Shown in pieces: positions 17,459 to 25,596 of a stretch of DNA of 64,000 bases (its first letter is position 1; the number at the start of each line of letters is the position of its first letter). The position numbers were made by a program, and so were the translations under genes. The notes under the pieces were generated by a model. That model was not told where the DNA came from, ran no database searches, and saw only the letters and a list, made by a program, of their open reading frames with translations. Source of the DNA: Actinomadura sp. NBRC 104412 (GTDB lineage Bacteria > Actinomycetota > Actinomycetes > Streptosporangiales > Streptosporangiaceae); NCBI RefSeq assembly GCF_030269515.1, contig NZ_BSTM01000009.1:124001-188000 (forward strand). Reading direction: 5' to 3'.

Positions 17459-18810
17459 CAGGCGCCACCTTCCTCAGGGGCCGCCGTGCGCGCGCAGCGG
17501 AAACCGGCGAAGATCTGGCGCCGGATCGGGTAGTCCCAGTTACGGAAGGTCCCCCGTACGGCCAGCGGGTGCGTCGCCCATGAGCCGCCGCGCAGCACCT
17601 TGTACTCGGGGCCGAAGAACACCTCGGAGTACTCCTTGTACGGGAACGAGCGGAATCCGGGGTAGCCGTGGAAGTCGGATGACGTCCACTCCCAGACGTC
17701 CCCGATCAGGCGGCGCACTCCGTATGCGGACGCGCCGGATTCGTAGGCCCCCGCCTCGGCCGGCTTGAGCATGCGCTGCCCCAGGTTGGCGCGGCCTTCC
17801 TCGTACACATCACCCCAGGGGTAGCGGCGCGAACGGCCCGCGTACGGGTCCCAGCGCGCGGCCTTCTCCCATTCGGCCTCGGTGGGCAGCCGCTTGCCCG
17901 CCCAGCGTGCGTAGGCGTCGGCCTCGTACCAGCACACATGCTGCACGGGTTCGTCCAGGGGGACGGGCTCGATACGGCCGAAGCGGCGCCGCACCCACGT
18001 CCCGCCGTCGCGCGTCCAGAAAGCGGGCGAGCGCTTGCCGCCCTCGTTCCTCCACTGCCAGCCCTTGGACGTCCAGTATCGCGGCTCGTCGTAGCCCCCG
18101 GCCTCCATGAACGCGAGGTACTCGCGGTTGGTGACGGGCTCGACATCGATGTAGTACGCGGGCAGGTCAACGAGGTGGGCGGGGCGTTCGTTGTCATAGG
18201 CCCAGGGGTCGTCGGAGGTGCCCATCTCGAACGGTCCCGCTTCGATCAGCACCTCGCCCGCGTTCCGGGGCGCGTTCGTGCCGAGCGTCGCAACAGGTGG
18301 GTCGAGCAGGGCAGGGGCACCTTTGCGCAGTTGATGCGTGGCCAGCATCGTTTCGTCGTGCTGATGCTCGTGCTGGACGACCATTCCGTACACGAACCCG
18401 CCCGAGGTGAGGGCGTTCCCCTGGTCGAACCGGACGGAGCCGAGCGAGTCCAGCACCTTCGACCGCACAGTGGAGATGTAGTCGCGTGCCTCTTTGGGCG
18501 GCAGCAGGGGAAGGCTGGGCCGTTCGGCGCGGGGGTGCTCGAACGCGTCGTACAGGTTGTCGATCTCTGGACGCATGGGCTCGATGCCCGCGGCGGCACG
18601 CAGCAGCCACAACTCCTCGTAGTTCCCCACGTGCGCCAGGTCCCAGACCAGAGGGGACATGAGCGGGGAGACCTGAGCGGTCAGCTCGCCCTCGTCCAGG
18701 ACACGGGTGGTGAGGCCCAGGCTGCGGTCGCGCACCGCGCCCAGTTCCTCGGCTATCAGTTCCTTCAGCGCGTGCTCGTCCAGCGAGCCCGGCGCGCTCA
18801 TCGCGGTCAT
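17458..18810 (-). CDS. egtB: Hercynine oxygenase, iron-dependent sulfoxide synthase
   Basis: 450-residue EgtB. Couples gamma-glutamylcysteine and oxygen to hercynine, forming the C-S bond. The N-terminal DinB-like domain carries the iron triad His60 (WDLAHVGNYEELW) with His147 and His151 (HEHQHDE). The C-terminal formylglycine-generating-enzyme-like domain has EWEKAARWDP, LIGDVWEWTSS and GGSWATHPLAVRGTFRNWD, ending FAGFRCAR. ATG 18810 overlaps the egtA stop as ATGA; ATG 18801 is a weaker alternative. Confidence 0.95.
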   Translation of the reverse strand: MTAMSAPGSLDEHALKELIAEELGAVRDRSLGLTTRVLDEGELTAQVSPLMSPLVWDLAHVGNYEELWLLRAAAGIEPMRPEIDNLYDAFEHPRAERPSLPLLPPKEARDYISTVRSKVLDSLGSVRFDQGNALTSGGFVYGMVVQHEHQHDETMLATHQLRKGAPALLDPPVATLGTNAPRNAGEVLIEAGPFEMGTSDDPWAYDNERPAHLVDLPAYYIDVEPVTNREYLAFMEAGGYDEPRYWTSKGWQWRNEGGKRSPAFWTRDGGTWVRRRFGRIEPVPLDEPVQHVCWYEADAYARWAGKRLPTEAEWEKAARWDPYAGRSRRYPWGDVYEEGRANLGQRMLKPAEAGAYESGASAYGVRRLIGDVWEWTSSDFHGYPGFRSFPYKEYSEVFFGPEYKVLRGGSWATHPLAVRGTFRNWDYPIRRQIFAGFRCARTAAPEEGGA

Positions 18811-19994
18811 CGGTGCATCTCCTCGTCGGCGGGGCAGCGGCCCCGTTCCACATAGCGGCGCGCGTACTCGCCCACCAGCGGGACGAGCGCGTCGGCGCCC
18901 AGCCTGGGCAGCGCCTCCAGCGCGGCGGTGAAGCAGGCGCGGGCGGCCGCGGCAAGGGGCGGGTCGGTGAGGCCGCAGCGCGCCGCCTCGGCCCAGCGGC
19001 CCGCCACCGGCTCGGCCGCCTCCTCGGCCGCGGCGGCGGCGCGCGGGTCGTCCAGCAGGGCGGTGGCGACCGCGACCGGGACGGGCCAGTACGGATCCGG
19101 CAGCGCGTCGATCATGCGCAGCTCCAGCCAGCCGCGCGGGCGCACCGGCGGGAACAGGGTGGACAGGTGGTATTCGAGGTCGGCCAGTCCCGGCTCGCCC
19201 TTGCCCACCCATTCCCCGAACGTCATCCCGGGGTCGGCCACCCAGTCCTCGCCGGACTCGGCGCGCAGCATCATCACGCGGGCGTCCAGGGCGTAGCGCG
19301 TCCACGCTTCGGCCGGGTCGCCACCGCCGTTTCCCGGTTCGTGGACGGGCAGCGTCCGGCGCGGGTCGAGCTCCGCCCAGACGGCCTGCCGGGTCGAGCG
19401 CAGCCCGGTGCGGCGGCCGGCGCGCAGCGGCGAGTTGGCGAACGCGGCGACGAGCACGGGGCCGAGCGCATGCGCCAGCCGCCAGCGGCGGGCCGCGCCC
19501 GCCGGGTCGGCGCCGATGTCCAGGCACACCTGGACGGACGCCGTCGAGCACATCATCGCGATGCCCGCGTCGGCGAACCCGCTGGAGTCGAAGTAGCCGC
19601 GCATGCACGCGTACCGGGGATGCTCGGCCTGGAAGACGGGGGGCCGTACCGGGTCCACGCCGTGCCCGGCGAGGACGAGCCCGCCTTCGGCCAGTGCGCG
19701 GCGGGCGTGGTCGAGGTCGGCCGAAAGGGCCTCGTGCAGCGGGACGAGGCCGGGGTAGGGGGCGGAGCTGAGCTCCAGCTGACCGCCCGGCTCGTAGGTG
19801 ACCTTCGCGCCGTTGGGAAGGGGCCCGGCCGCGTCCAGGAGGGCGCGGGTCCGGGACGGCGCGACGAGCGCGGCGGGATCGGCCGCGTCGAGCACGAACC
19901 ACTCGGTCTCGGCGCCGACCCGGCCCGGAGGGCCGTTCTTGAAGCAGACGCCGCGGATGTACCGGTAGACATCGTCCACCGTCAGTCGGGTCAT
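18807..19994 (-). CDS. egtA: Glutamate-cysteine ligase (ergothioneine branch)
   Basis: 395 residues. ATP-dependent synthesis of gamma-glutamylcysteine, the sulfur donor used by EgtB. GCS2-type fold: VGAETEWFVLD (metal-binding Glu pair), YEPGGQLELSSAPYPG, MMCSTASVQVCLDIG and RGWLELRMIDALPD. First gene of egtABCD, with GGGGGA just upstream of ATG 19994. In this and related organisms mycothiol is the main thiol, so EgtA is dedicated to ergothioneine. Confidence 0.94.
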   Translation of the reverse strand: MTRLTVDDVYRYIRGVCFKNGPPGRVGAETEWFVLDAADPAALVAPSRTRALLDAAGPLPNGAKVTYEPGGQLELSSAPYPGLVPLHEALSADLDHARRALAEGGLVLAGHGVDPVRPPVFQAEHPRYACMRGYFDSSGFADAGIAMMCSTASVQVCLDIGADPAGAARRWRLAHALGPVLVAAFANSPLRAGRRTGLRSTRQAVWAELDPRRTLPVHEPGNGGGDPAEAWTRYALDARVMMLRAESGEDWVADPGMTFGEWVGKGEPGLADLEYHLSTLFPPVRPRGWLELRMIDALPDPYWPVPVAVATALLDDPRAAAAAEEAAEPVAGRWAEAARCGLTDPPLAAAARACFTAALEALPRLGADALVPLVGEYARRYVERGRCPADEEMHR

Positions 19995-20308
19995 GACCGT
20001 CCCCCTGTCTCGTGACCTCAGGCCCGATGACGAGACTCGAACAACGGCTTCGAGACCTTCCCTGGTGAACCGGATCAGCAATCAGACAATCGCCGTAAAT
20101 CTTCTAAAACCCCTGCGAACATGACAGAACTCGATCGCATCATGACCCTTCGTGAGCATGGTGATACACAGCGATCACCGACTTCTCAGTAGTCGAGCGG
20201 GTGCACTACAGTCCCGTTCTCAACAATGACCGGACGGTCCGTCCAACCGCCGGGCCGTCCGACCGCAGAGCTCCCGACCGGCTCCAAGGCCACCCCGGAG
20301 GAGGTCAC
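19995..20308. other. Divergent intergenic region egtA / sigma-like gene
   Basis: 314 bases without a gene. The stretch around 20090-20115 is unusually AT-rich for this genome and probably holds the egtA promoter. The sigma-like gene has a good ribosome site, GGAGGAGG, at 20297-20304. I could not define -10/-35 pairs with confidence and saw no clear palindrome. Confidence 0.4.
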
Positions 20309-21535
20309 ATGCGCGGGGACCTGGAAGCCCTCTACGACGCGCATGCCCATCGCCTGTACGCCCACTGCTGGTCCCTTCTTGGTGACGAGGGCGCGGCCGA
20401 CGCCGTCAGGGACGCCTTCGCCGAGGCGGTCCGCCACCGTCCCCAGGGCGAGACGGTGCTGTGGCTGCACGGGGTGTCGCGCTCGGTCTGCGCCAAGAGG
20501 GGCGCGTTCGAGCGGCAGAGGCGTCCGCTCTTCACCCGCGCGGGCGACGACCCGCTGATGCGCGCCGCGGCCGCCCTGCCCGCCGACCACCGCGAGGCGC
20601 TGCTGCTGGCCGCAGGCGAGTGGCTGGACGTGCGTGACATCGCCCGCGTCTTCCGCATCTCGCCCGGCCGTGTGCGCGAGCTGCTGCACGCGGCGCGCAC
20701 CGGGCTGGAGCGCGGCGTGCTGGAAGCGCTCATGCGCGGCGGCGGCACCGCCTCCCCTTACCTCGACGTCATCGAGGCGTTCGAGAAGGGACGCCTGCCG
20801 CACCTGCTGGCCCGCCGCGCGCCCGGCCTGGCCCCGCGCGGCCTGCGGGAGGTGATCCTCGGCGACTCGACGAAGGTCACCCAGAGCCCGCTGGTCGTCA
20901 TCGACCCGAACACACCGGACGTGCCCTTCGATGACGGGCGCGAGGGACGCGACGAGGCGCGCCGCCGCCGCTGGGCCGCCGTCAGGGGCGCGGGCGCGGT
21001 GGCGGGCGTGGCCGCGTCCGTCGCCGCCGGGCTGATGATGACCTGGCCGTCCCCCGAGGGCGACGGCGTGAACGCGCTCGCGCCGACACAGGACGACAGG
21101 CGGCCGGCGCCGGTACCGGGCACGCCGTCCGGCACACCCGGCACCGAGCCGGGCACGACGCCTGGCACGCGGCCGGACACGACCGCCGTGGAGCGCGGCG
21201 CCACGGACGGCACGGGCACCGACGCGCGCACACCCGGCACGTCCGAGCCGAGCCCGACGGCCCCGGAGCAGTCCGCCACCGTCCCGGCGCCCCGGGCGCC
21301 GCAGTCCTCCCCCGCCGGAGGCGAGAGCGGTGCCCCGTCCGGCAGCGTCACGTCGCCGGCGCCTTCGTCCACACCCGGGGACGCCTCGCCCGGCGATCAG
21401 GATGACGACAGGGACGGAGACGGCGGCAGGGACAGGGACCGGGACAGGGACGACCGCCGGCCCCGTACAGGTCTGGACGACCTGATCTCCGGAATCGTCG
21501 GGGCGGTCACCGACCCGCTGGCGGGCGGCTCCTGA
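20309..21535 (+). CDS. ECF sigma-like protein with membrane anchor and Thr/Pro-rich tail
   Basis: 408 residues. Residues 1-65 resemble a degenerate sigma-70 region 2 (LEALYDAHAHRLYAHCWSLLGDEGAADAV). Residues 85-140 look like region 4 (LPADHREALLLAAGEWLDVRDIA, then RVRELLHAARTGLERG). A basic stop-transfer stretch RRRRW precedes one membrane helix at about 224-246. The remaining 160 residues would be outside the cell: Pro/Thr/Gly repeats (PGTPSGTPGTEPGTTPGT), an Asp/Arg repeat (about 390) and a short C-terminal helix DDLISGIVGAV. The architecture suggests sigma activity tethered to, or released from, the membrane. ATG 20309 is fixed by the GGAGGAGG site. Stands alone, with no anti-sigma gene next to it. 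Confidence 0.75.
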   Translation: MRGDLEALYDAHAHRLYAHCWSLLGDEGAADAVRDAFAEAVRHRPQGETVLWLHGVSRSVCAKRGAFERQRRPLFTRAGDDPLMRAAAALPADHREALLLAAGEWLDVRDIARVFRISPGRVRELLHAARTGLERGVLEALMRGGGTASPYLDVIEAFEKGRLPHLLARRAPGLAPRGLREVILGDSTKVTQSPLVVIDPNTPDVPFDDGREGRDEARRRRWAAVRGAGAVAGVAASVAAGLMMTWPSPEGDGVNALAPTQDDRRPAPVPGTPSGTPGTEPGTTPGTRPDTTAVERGATDGTGTDARTPGTSEPSPTAPEQSATVPAPRAPQSSPAGGESGAPSGSVTSPAPSSTPGDASPGDQDDDRDGDGGRDRDRDRDDRRPRTGLDDLISGIVGAVTDPLAGGS

Positions 21536-21542
21536 GTTCCGG

Positions 21543-21578
21543 CGCTCCCGGCCCCCGGTTCGACGGCGGCCGGGAGCG
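21543..21578. terminator. Bidirectional stem-loop
   Basis: Perfect 11-bp stem CGCTCCCGGCC / GGCCGGGAGCG with a 14-base loop, exactly between the convergent sigma-like gene and the small unknown gene. Confidence 0.75.
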
Positions 21579-21872
21579 CTAGTCGCTCGCCGTGGCGGCG
21601 TGGGCGCCCTCGATGCGGCCCATGACCAGCCGCGGATGGAAGTAGCTGATGGCGACGCGTTCGCTCGCGGTGACGCAGACGATGCGATAGCCGTTGCGGC
21701 CGTCCTCGTCCGGGGTGCGGAAGTCCTCGGGGTCCAGCGCTCCGCGCCGTTCCATCTCCTTGAACCACCGGCCGAGGGCGTAGACGTCGGGGAACGTCTC
21801 CAGCCCCTTGCCCCGCCGTCCGAGGGTGTAGGTGACCTCGAACGTGCAGTCGTCCGGAGGGTAGGTCGTCAT
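21579..21872 (-). CDS. Small unknown protein
   Basis: 97 residues, not recognised. Contains FEVTYTLGRRGKGLETF, a mixed region with YALGRWFKEMERRGALDPEDF, and YRIVCVTASERVAISYFHPRLV near the C-terminus; probably a small alpha/beta protein. ATG 21872 follows AAGGA by nine bases and overlaps the stop of the upstream 35-residue zinc-finger ORF (TGATG), so the two are probably co-translated. No signal peptide. Confidence 0.65.
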   Translation of the reverse strand: MTTYPPDDCTFEVTYTLGRRGKGLETFPDVYALGRWFKEMERRGALDPEDFRTPDEDGRNGYRIVCVTASERVAISYFHPRLVMGRIEGAHAATASD

Positions 21873-21979
21873 CAGATCATTCCTTCGCCGCGGCAGACGC
21901 CGCATGTCTGGCCTCGGTGGACGCCAGACCCGTTGCATCCCGGGCATGTCCGTGTGGGCGGCTTGCTGTGCTTGCCCAT
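21872..21979 (-). CDS. 35-residue DnaJ-type zinc-finger protein
   Basis: A very short ORF with two CxxCxGxG-like knuckles: CPGCNGSG (Cys12, Cys15) and CGVCRGEG (Cys26, Cys29), the pattern of the DnaJ cysteine-rich domain, here one complete four-cysteine zinc site and nothing else. ATG 21979 has GAAGG six bases upstream. Its TGA overlaps the start of the 97-residue gene (TGATG). The clean cysteine spacing, ribosome site and coupling all support real coding despite its length. A neighbouring ATG at 21983 in another frame gives a sequence without family likeness. Confidence 0.7.
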   Translation of the reverse strand: MGKHSKPPTRTCPGCNGSGVHRGQTCGVCRGEGMI

Positions 21980-22094
21980 CCATCGCCTTCCTACGCGGTG
22001 CGTGCCCCGCTCGCGCGGCAGTCTAGGACGCCCCACATATCACCCGCAGGCACATCCGCCACTGGGCGACCCCGCCGGAAGGCCGGGGACGGGA

Positions 22095-23696
22095 TCAGAT
22101 CGCGGCCGCGCCCTCCACCGGGGTGCCGCCCCGCCGGACGAGCAGCGCGGCCAGGATCGCGACCACCGCCACGACGCCCGCGACCATCAGCGACGACTGG
22201 AAGCCGTCCATGAAGGCCAGGTGGCTTCCGGTGGTGATGGCCTCGGCGGCGGGCGCGGGCGTCCCCGGCGGTACGGGGGCGACGCCCTGCGAGACCAGCC
22301 CTTCGGCGCCCTGGAGCCGCCCGGCGGCGGGTCCCGGCACCCCGGCCTCGGTCAGCCGCCCGTACAGGACGTCGCCGACGCGGGTGGACAGGATCGTGCC
22401 GAGGACGGACGTGCCCAGCACCCCGCCGACCTGCGCGGCGGTCTGCTGGAGCCCGCCGGCGACACCGGCCAGTCGCTGCGGGGCGTTGCCGACGATCGCC
22501 TCGGTCCCGGCGACCATGACGAACCCGAACGCGAGGCCGACCAACACGAACCACGGCCAGAGCTGGACGTAGGGGGCGTCCACCCCGATTCGCGACAGGC
22601 CGAACATGGCGCCGGCCGTGAACGCCATGCCCAGGGCCAGCGGGACGCGCGGGCCGAGGCGTCCGACGAGGACGCCGGCCAGCGGGGAGGCCACGATGAA
22701 CACGGCGGTCATCGGCAGCAGGCGGACCCCCGCGTCCACCGGGCTCATCCCGTGGACCTGCTGCAGGTAGAGGGTGATGAAGAAGATCGTCCCGAACATC
22801 GCGAAGAAGCCGAGCATGATCAGTCCGGTGGCGGCCGACAGCGACACCGACCGGAACAGGCCCAGGGGCAGCAGCGGGTGGGCGGCGCGCCGCTCGTTCA
22901 GGACGAACAGCGTCATCAGCACGGCGGCCACGCCGAACGACACCAGCGGCACGGCCTCGCCGAAGCCGTCCGCCCCGGCCCGGATCAGCCCCCAGACCAG
23001 CGCGAACAGGGCGCCGCTCAGCAGCGCGACACCGGGCAGGTCGAACGAGCCGGCCGCGTCCTGGTCCCTGGACTCGCGGATCACCCACAGGCCGACGAGC
23101 AGCGCCACCAGGCCGAGCGGGGCGTTGAGATAGAACACCGACTCCCAGGTGACGTTCTCCACGAGGAGCCCGGCCACGATCGGGCCGCCCGCGATGGAGA
23201 CGCCCGCGGTGGCGCCCCAGACGCCGATGGCGGTGTTGAGCCGTTCCGCGGGGAAGGTGTTGCGCAGGATCGCCAGGCTGGCCGGCTGCAGGAGGGCCCC
23301 GGCGAAGCCCTGCACCGCCCGCCAGAAGATCACCAGGCCGAGCCCGCCGGACAGCCCGATGGCCACCGAGGCGACGGCGAACCCGACCACTCCGGCCAGG
23401 AAGGTGCGGCGCCGCCCGAACCGGTCGGCGAGCTTGCCGGCGGGGATCAGGGTGACCGCGATGGTCAGCAGGTAGGCGTTGGTCACCCACTGCAGCCCGG
23501 ACAGGTCGGCGCCGAGATCGCGGGCGAGGGCCGGGTTGGCGATGGCCACGACGGTGGCGTCCAGCCCGACCATCATCACGCCCAGCGCGACCGCGACCAG
23601 GGTCAGCCAGGGATGGCCGTGGCCGGATCGGACCGGACGGCCTCCCCGCTCCGCCCCGGCCTTGCCGGGGGGTGCGGCAGTCGATGTTTGCGACAT
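22095..23696 (-). CDS. MFS drug exporter, DHA2 family (14 helices)
   Basis: 533-residue proton-driven exporter. About 14 membrane helices; DHA2 landmarks are GLDATVVAIANPAL in helix 1, LADRFGRRRTFLAG (motif A) after helix 2, and the motif C-like GVSIAGGPIVAGLL. ATG 23696 has GGAGG eight bases upstream. Divergent from a TetR gene across a region rich in inverted repeats; the pairing suggests substrate-induced efflux controlled by that repressor. The substrate cannot be told from sequence. Confidence 0.9.
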   Translation of the reverse strand: MSQTSTAAPPGKAGAERGGRPVRSGHGHPWLTLVAVALGVMMVGLDATVVAIANPALARDLGADLSGLQWVTNAYLLTIAVTLIPAGKLADRFGRRRTFLAGVVGFAVASVAIGLSGGLGLVIFWRAVQGFAGALLQPASLAILRNTFPAERLNTAIGVWGATAGVSIAGGPIVAGLLVENVTWESVFYLNAPLGLVALLVGLWVIRESRDQDAAGSFDLPGVALLSGALFALVWGLIRAGADGFGEAVPLVSFGVAAVLMTLFVLNERRAAHPLLPLGLFRSVSLSAATGLIMLGFFAMFGTIFFITLYLQQVHGMSPVDAGVRLLPMTAVFIVASPLAGVLVGRLGPRVPLALGMAFTAGAMFGLSRIGVDAPYVQLWPWFVLVGLAFGFVMVAGTEAIVGNAPQRLAGVAGGLQQTAAQVGGVLGTSVLGTILSTRVGDVLYGRLTEAGVPGPAAGRLQGAEGLVSQGVAPVPPGTPAPAAEAITTGSHLAFMDGFQSSLMVAGVVAVVAILAALLVRRGGTPVEGAAAI

Positions 23697-23744
23697 TGAA
23701 CGTCCTCCAGTGGACGAGTTCAGGGAAGGTCGTGCTGCACAAAG

Positions 23745-23810
23745 TGTCATGAGATGACAGATGTCGTCAAACGACTATAGTCATGGATAGACATGATTCA
23801 TCTCACGACA
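23745..23810. promoter_or_regulatory. TetR operator region between exporter and regulator
   Basis: Two 19-base elements in opposite orientation (23745-23763 and 23792-23810) match at 15 of 19 positions, both starting TGTC[A/G]TGAGATGA. Between them lie GTCGT-CAA-ACGAC (23763-23775) and the perfect palindrome GACTATAGTC (23773-23782), whose TATAGT can serve as a -10 box in both directions. This fits two repressor sites flanking overlapping divergent promoters. Confidence 0.6.
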
Positions 23811-23852
23811 GAATTTGGAACACGGGCGGGCCGCGGGCGTTACACTTCGCCC

Positions 23853-24506
23853 ATGAGCGCGACCGAGACCCACCCCGCGGGACGGCGCGAGCGCAAGAAG
23901 CAGCGGACCAGGGAGGCCCTGGTCGACGCCGCCTTCCGGCTGTTCTCCGAGAAGGGCTTCGACGCCACCACCGTCGAGGAGATCGCCGACGCGGTGGACG
24001 TGTCGTCACGCACCTTCTTCCGCTACTTCGCCTCCAAGGAGGACGTCGCCCTCACCTTCCAGGAGGAGCAGCACGAGGCCCTGCTGAAGGTGTTCACCGA
24101 CCGCCCCGCCGACGAGCCGCTCATGACGGCCGTGCGGCGCAGCGTCGTCGGCATCGCCCGCGCGTGCGAGCGCGGCGAGCTGGGCTTCGACCCCGACCGC
24201 TTCCAGTGCATGATGACGCTGACCTCCGAGAGCCCCGCGCTGCTCGCCGGCAGCCTGGAGCACGCGCAGAAGAAGCAGTGGATCCTCACCCAGGCCGTGG
24301 CCGAGCGGATGGGCACCGACCCGGAGACCGACCTGCGTCCCCACGTGGTGGCCGCGACGGTCATCGCGGCCTTCCGCGCCGCCGCCGACGCCCTCAGCAA
24401 CGGCCGGATGCCGTACACCACGCTGTCGGAGGCCGTGGACGCCGCGTTCGCCATCCTCGAAGAGGGCCTGAACTTCCCGTCCGAGGGCGCGGAGGACCGG
24501 CCGTGA
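23853..24506 (+). CDS. TetR-family repressor of the adjacent exporter
   Basis: 217 residues. N-terminal TetR HTH: ALVDAAFRLFSEKGFDATTVEEIADAVDVSSRTFFRYFASKED. Residues 70-210 are the helical ligand-binding domain (MftR/TetR_C-like). Start ATG 23853; an earlier in-frame ATG at 23793 would lie inside an operator half-site. Co-transcribed with the VOC gene (GTGA overlap) and divergent from the exporter. Confidence 0.87.
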   Translation: MSATETHPAGRRERKKQRTREALVDAAFRLFSEKGFDATTVEEIADAVDVSSRTFFRYFASKEDVALTFQEEQHEALLKVFTDRPADEPLMTAVRRSVVGIARACERGELGFDPDRFQCMMTLTSESPALLAGSLEHAQKKQWILTQAVAERMGTDPETDLRPHVVAATVIAAFRAAADALSNGRMPYTTLSEAVDAAFAILEEGLNFPSEGAEDRP

Positions 24507-24922
24507 CCGCGCTCCCCCGCTTCCACCTCGCCATGCCCGTCGACGACCTGGACGCCGCCCGCCACTTCTACGGCACGGTGCTCGGGCTGGCACAGGGCCG
24601 CAGCGCGGACACCTGGGTCGACTGGAACCTGCACGGCCACCAGTTCGTCACCCACCTGGCGCCATCCCGTCCCGGCGGCGTCCGCAACCCGGTCGACGGC
24701 CACGACGTCCCGGTGCCGCACTTCGGCCTGATCCTGACGATCCCCGAGTTCCACGCCCTCGCCGACCGCCTCCGTGCCGCCGGCGTCACCTTCGTCATCG
24801 AACCCTACGTACGGTTCGAGGGCCTGCCGGGTGAACAGTGGACCATGTTCCTCCACGACCCCGCGGGCAACGCGCTGGAGTTCAAGGCGTTCGCCGACGA
24901 CTCCCAGGTCTTCGCCACCTGA
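24503..24922 (+). CDS. VOC-superfamily (glyoxalase/dioxygenase-like) protein
   Basis: 139 residues. Two beta-alpha-beta-beta-beta modules: FHLAMPVDDLDAARHFYGTVLGL opens the first, PHFGLILTIPEFHALADRL the second, ending FLHDPAGNALEFKAF. Metal-ligand candidates are His8, His76 and Glu132-region residues. Could inactivate or bind the compound exported by the adjacent pump (bleomycin-resistance-like) or be an ordinary small dioxygenase. GTG 24503 overlaps the tetR stop. Confidence 0.8.
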   Translation: MTALPRFHLAMPVDDLDAARHFYGTVLGLAQGRSADTWVDWNLHGHQFVTHLAPSRPGGVRNPVDGHDVPVPHFGLILTIPEFHALADRLRAAGVTFVIEPYVRFEGLPGEQWTMFLHDPAGNALEFKAFADDSQVFAT

Positions 24923-24923
24923 C

Positions 24924-24939
24924 CCCGGCCCAGGCCGGG
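24924..24939. terminator. Short stem-loop after the VOC gene
   Basis: CCCGGCC-CA-GGCCGGG, directly after the VOC stop and before the convergent Uma2 stop. The loop must open by one pair or more to form; a weak bidirectional terminator. Confidence 0.45.
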
Positions 24940-25524
24940 TCAACGCTCGTGGACGCCCTTGAGCCCGAAGTCCATGCCGAACGGCGATGTGACGACGATC
25001 CGGTCATGGTGCACGCCGGTCGCGATGTAGTGCCCCGTGGCGTCGTCGAGCTCGTGGGTATAGATCGCGAACGCCGGTGCCGTCTGGTCGTTCTCCACCC
25101 GCCAGTAATGCCGGATACCCGCCTCCGCGTACAGCCGTGGGTGCACCCGCCGGTCCTTGCGCTTGGTGGACGGTGACACCACCTCGGCGGCGAGGGCGAC
25201 CAGGTCGGCGGGGATGGGACGGTCATAGGGATCGTGCTGGGCGGAGTACACGACGATGTCGGGGGCGATCTCGACCGGTTCTGTCTCGTCATCGTCGAGG
25301 AGAACGTCCACGTCGGTATCGGCCTGCCAGTCGACCGGGGCCGCGTCCTCGATACGGGTCGCCAGACGCCGCGCGACGCGCTGGTGGATCGGGCGGGGCC
25401 GTGGGGACACGACGAGTGCCCCGTGGACAAGGCCGACGCGCACTGGGAGGTTTTCGGGCAGCGCCTCGTAGTCTGCCCGAGTCCAGGTGTCGCCGGACGG
25501 CAATGGAAGGGTCAGCGCAGGCAT
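24940..25524 (-). CDS. Uma2-family (DUF820) endonuclease-like protein
   Basis: 194 residues of the PD-(D/E)XK-fold Uma2 family, common in actinobacteria and cyanobacteria and of unknown role. Visible elements: DYEALPENLPVRVGLVHGALVVSPRP with the first Glu/Asp region, APDIVVY (catalytic Asp), AEVVSPSTKRKDR (Glu plus downstream Lys/Asp) and YAEAGIRHYWRV. Family length is about 190. ATG 25524. Not coupled to neighbours. Confidence 0.85.
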   Translation of the reverse strand: MPALTLPLPSGDTWTRADYEALPENLPVRVGLVHGALVVSPRPRPIHQRVARRLATRIEDAAPVDWQADTDVDVLLDDDETEPVEIAPDIVVYSAQHDPYDRPIPADLVALAAEVVSPSTKRKDRRVHPRLYAEAGIRHYWRVENDQTAPAFAIYTHELDDATGHYIATGVHHDRIVVTSPFGMDFGLKGVHER

Positions 25525-25596
25525 GGCTCGTGGCGCCCCCGGCCGAGAACTGTGCGTGTACTCGGCCAGGGTACCTGCGACGCCGCTCCTGTCCGT

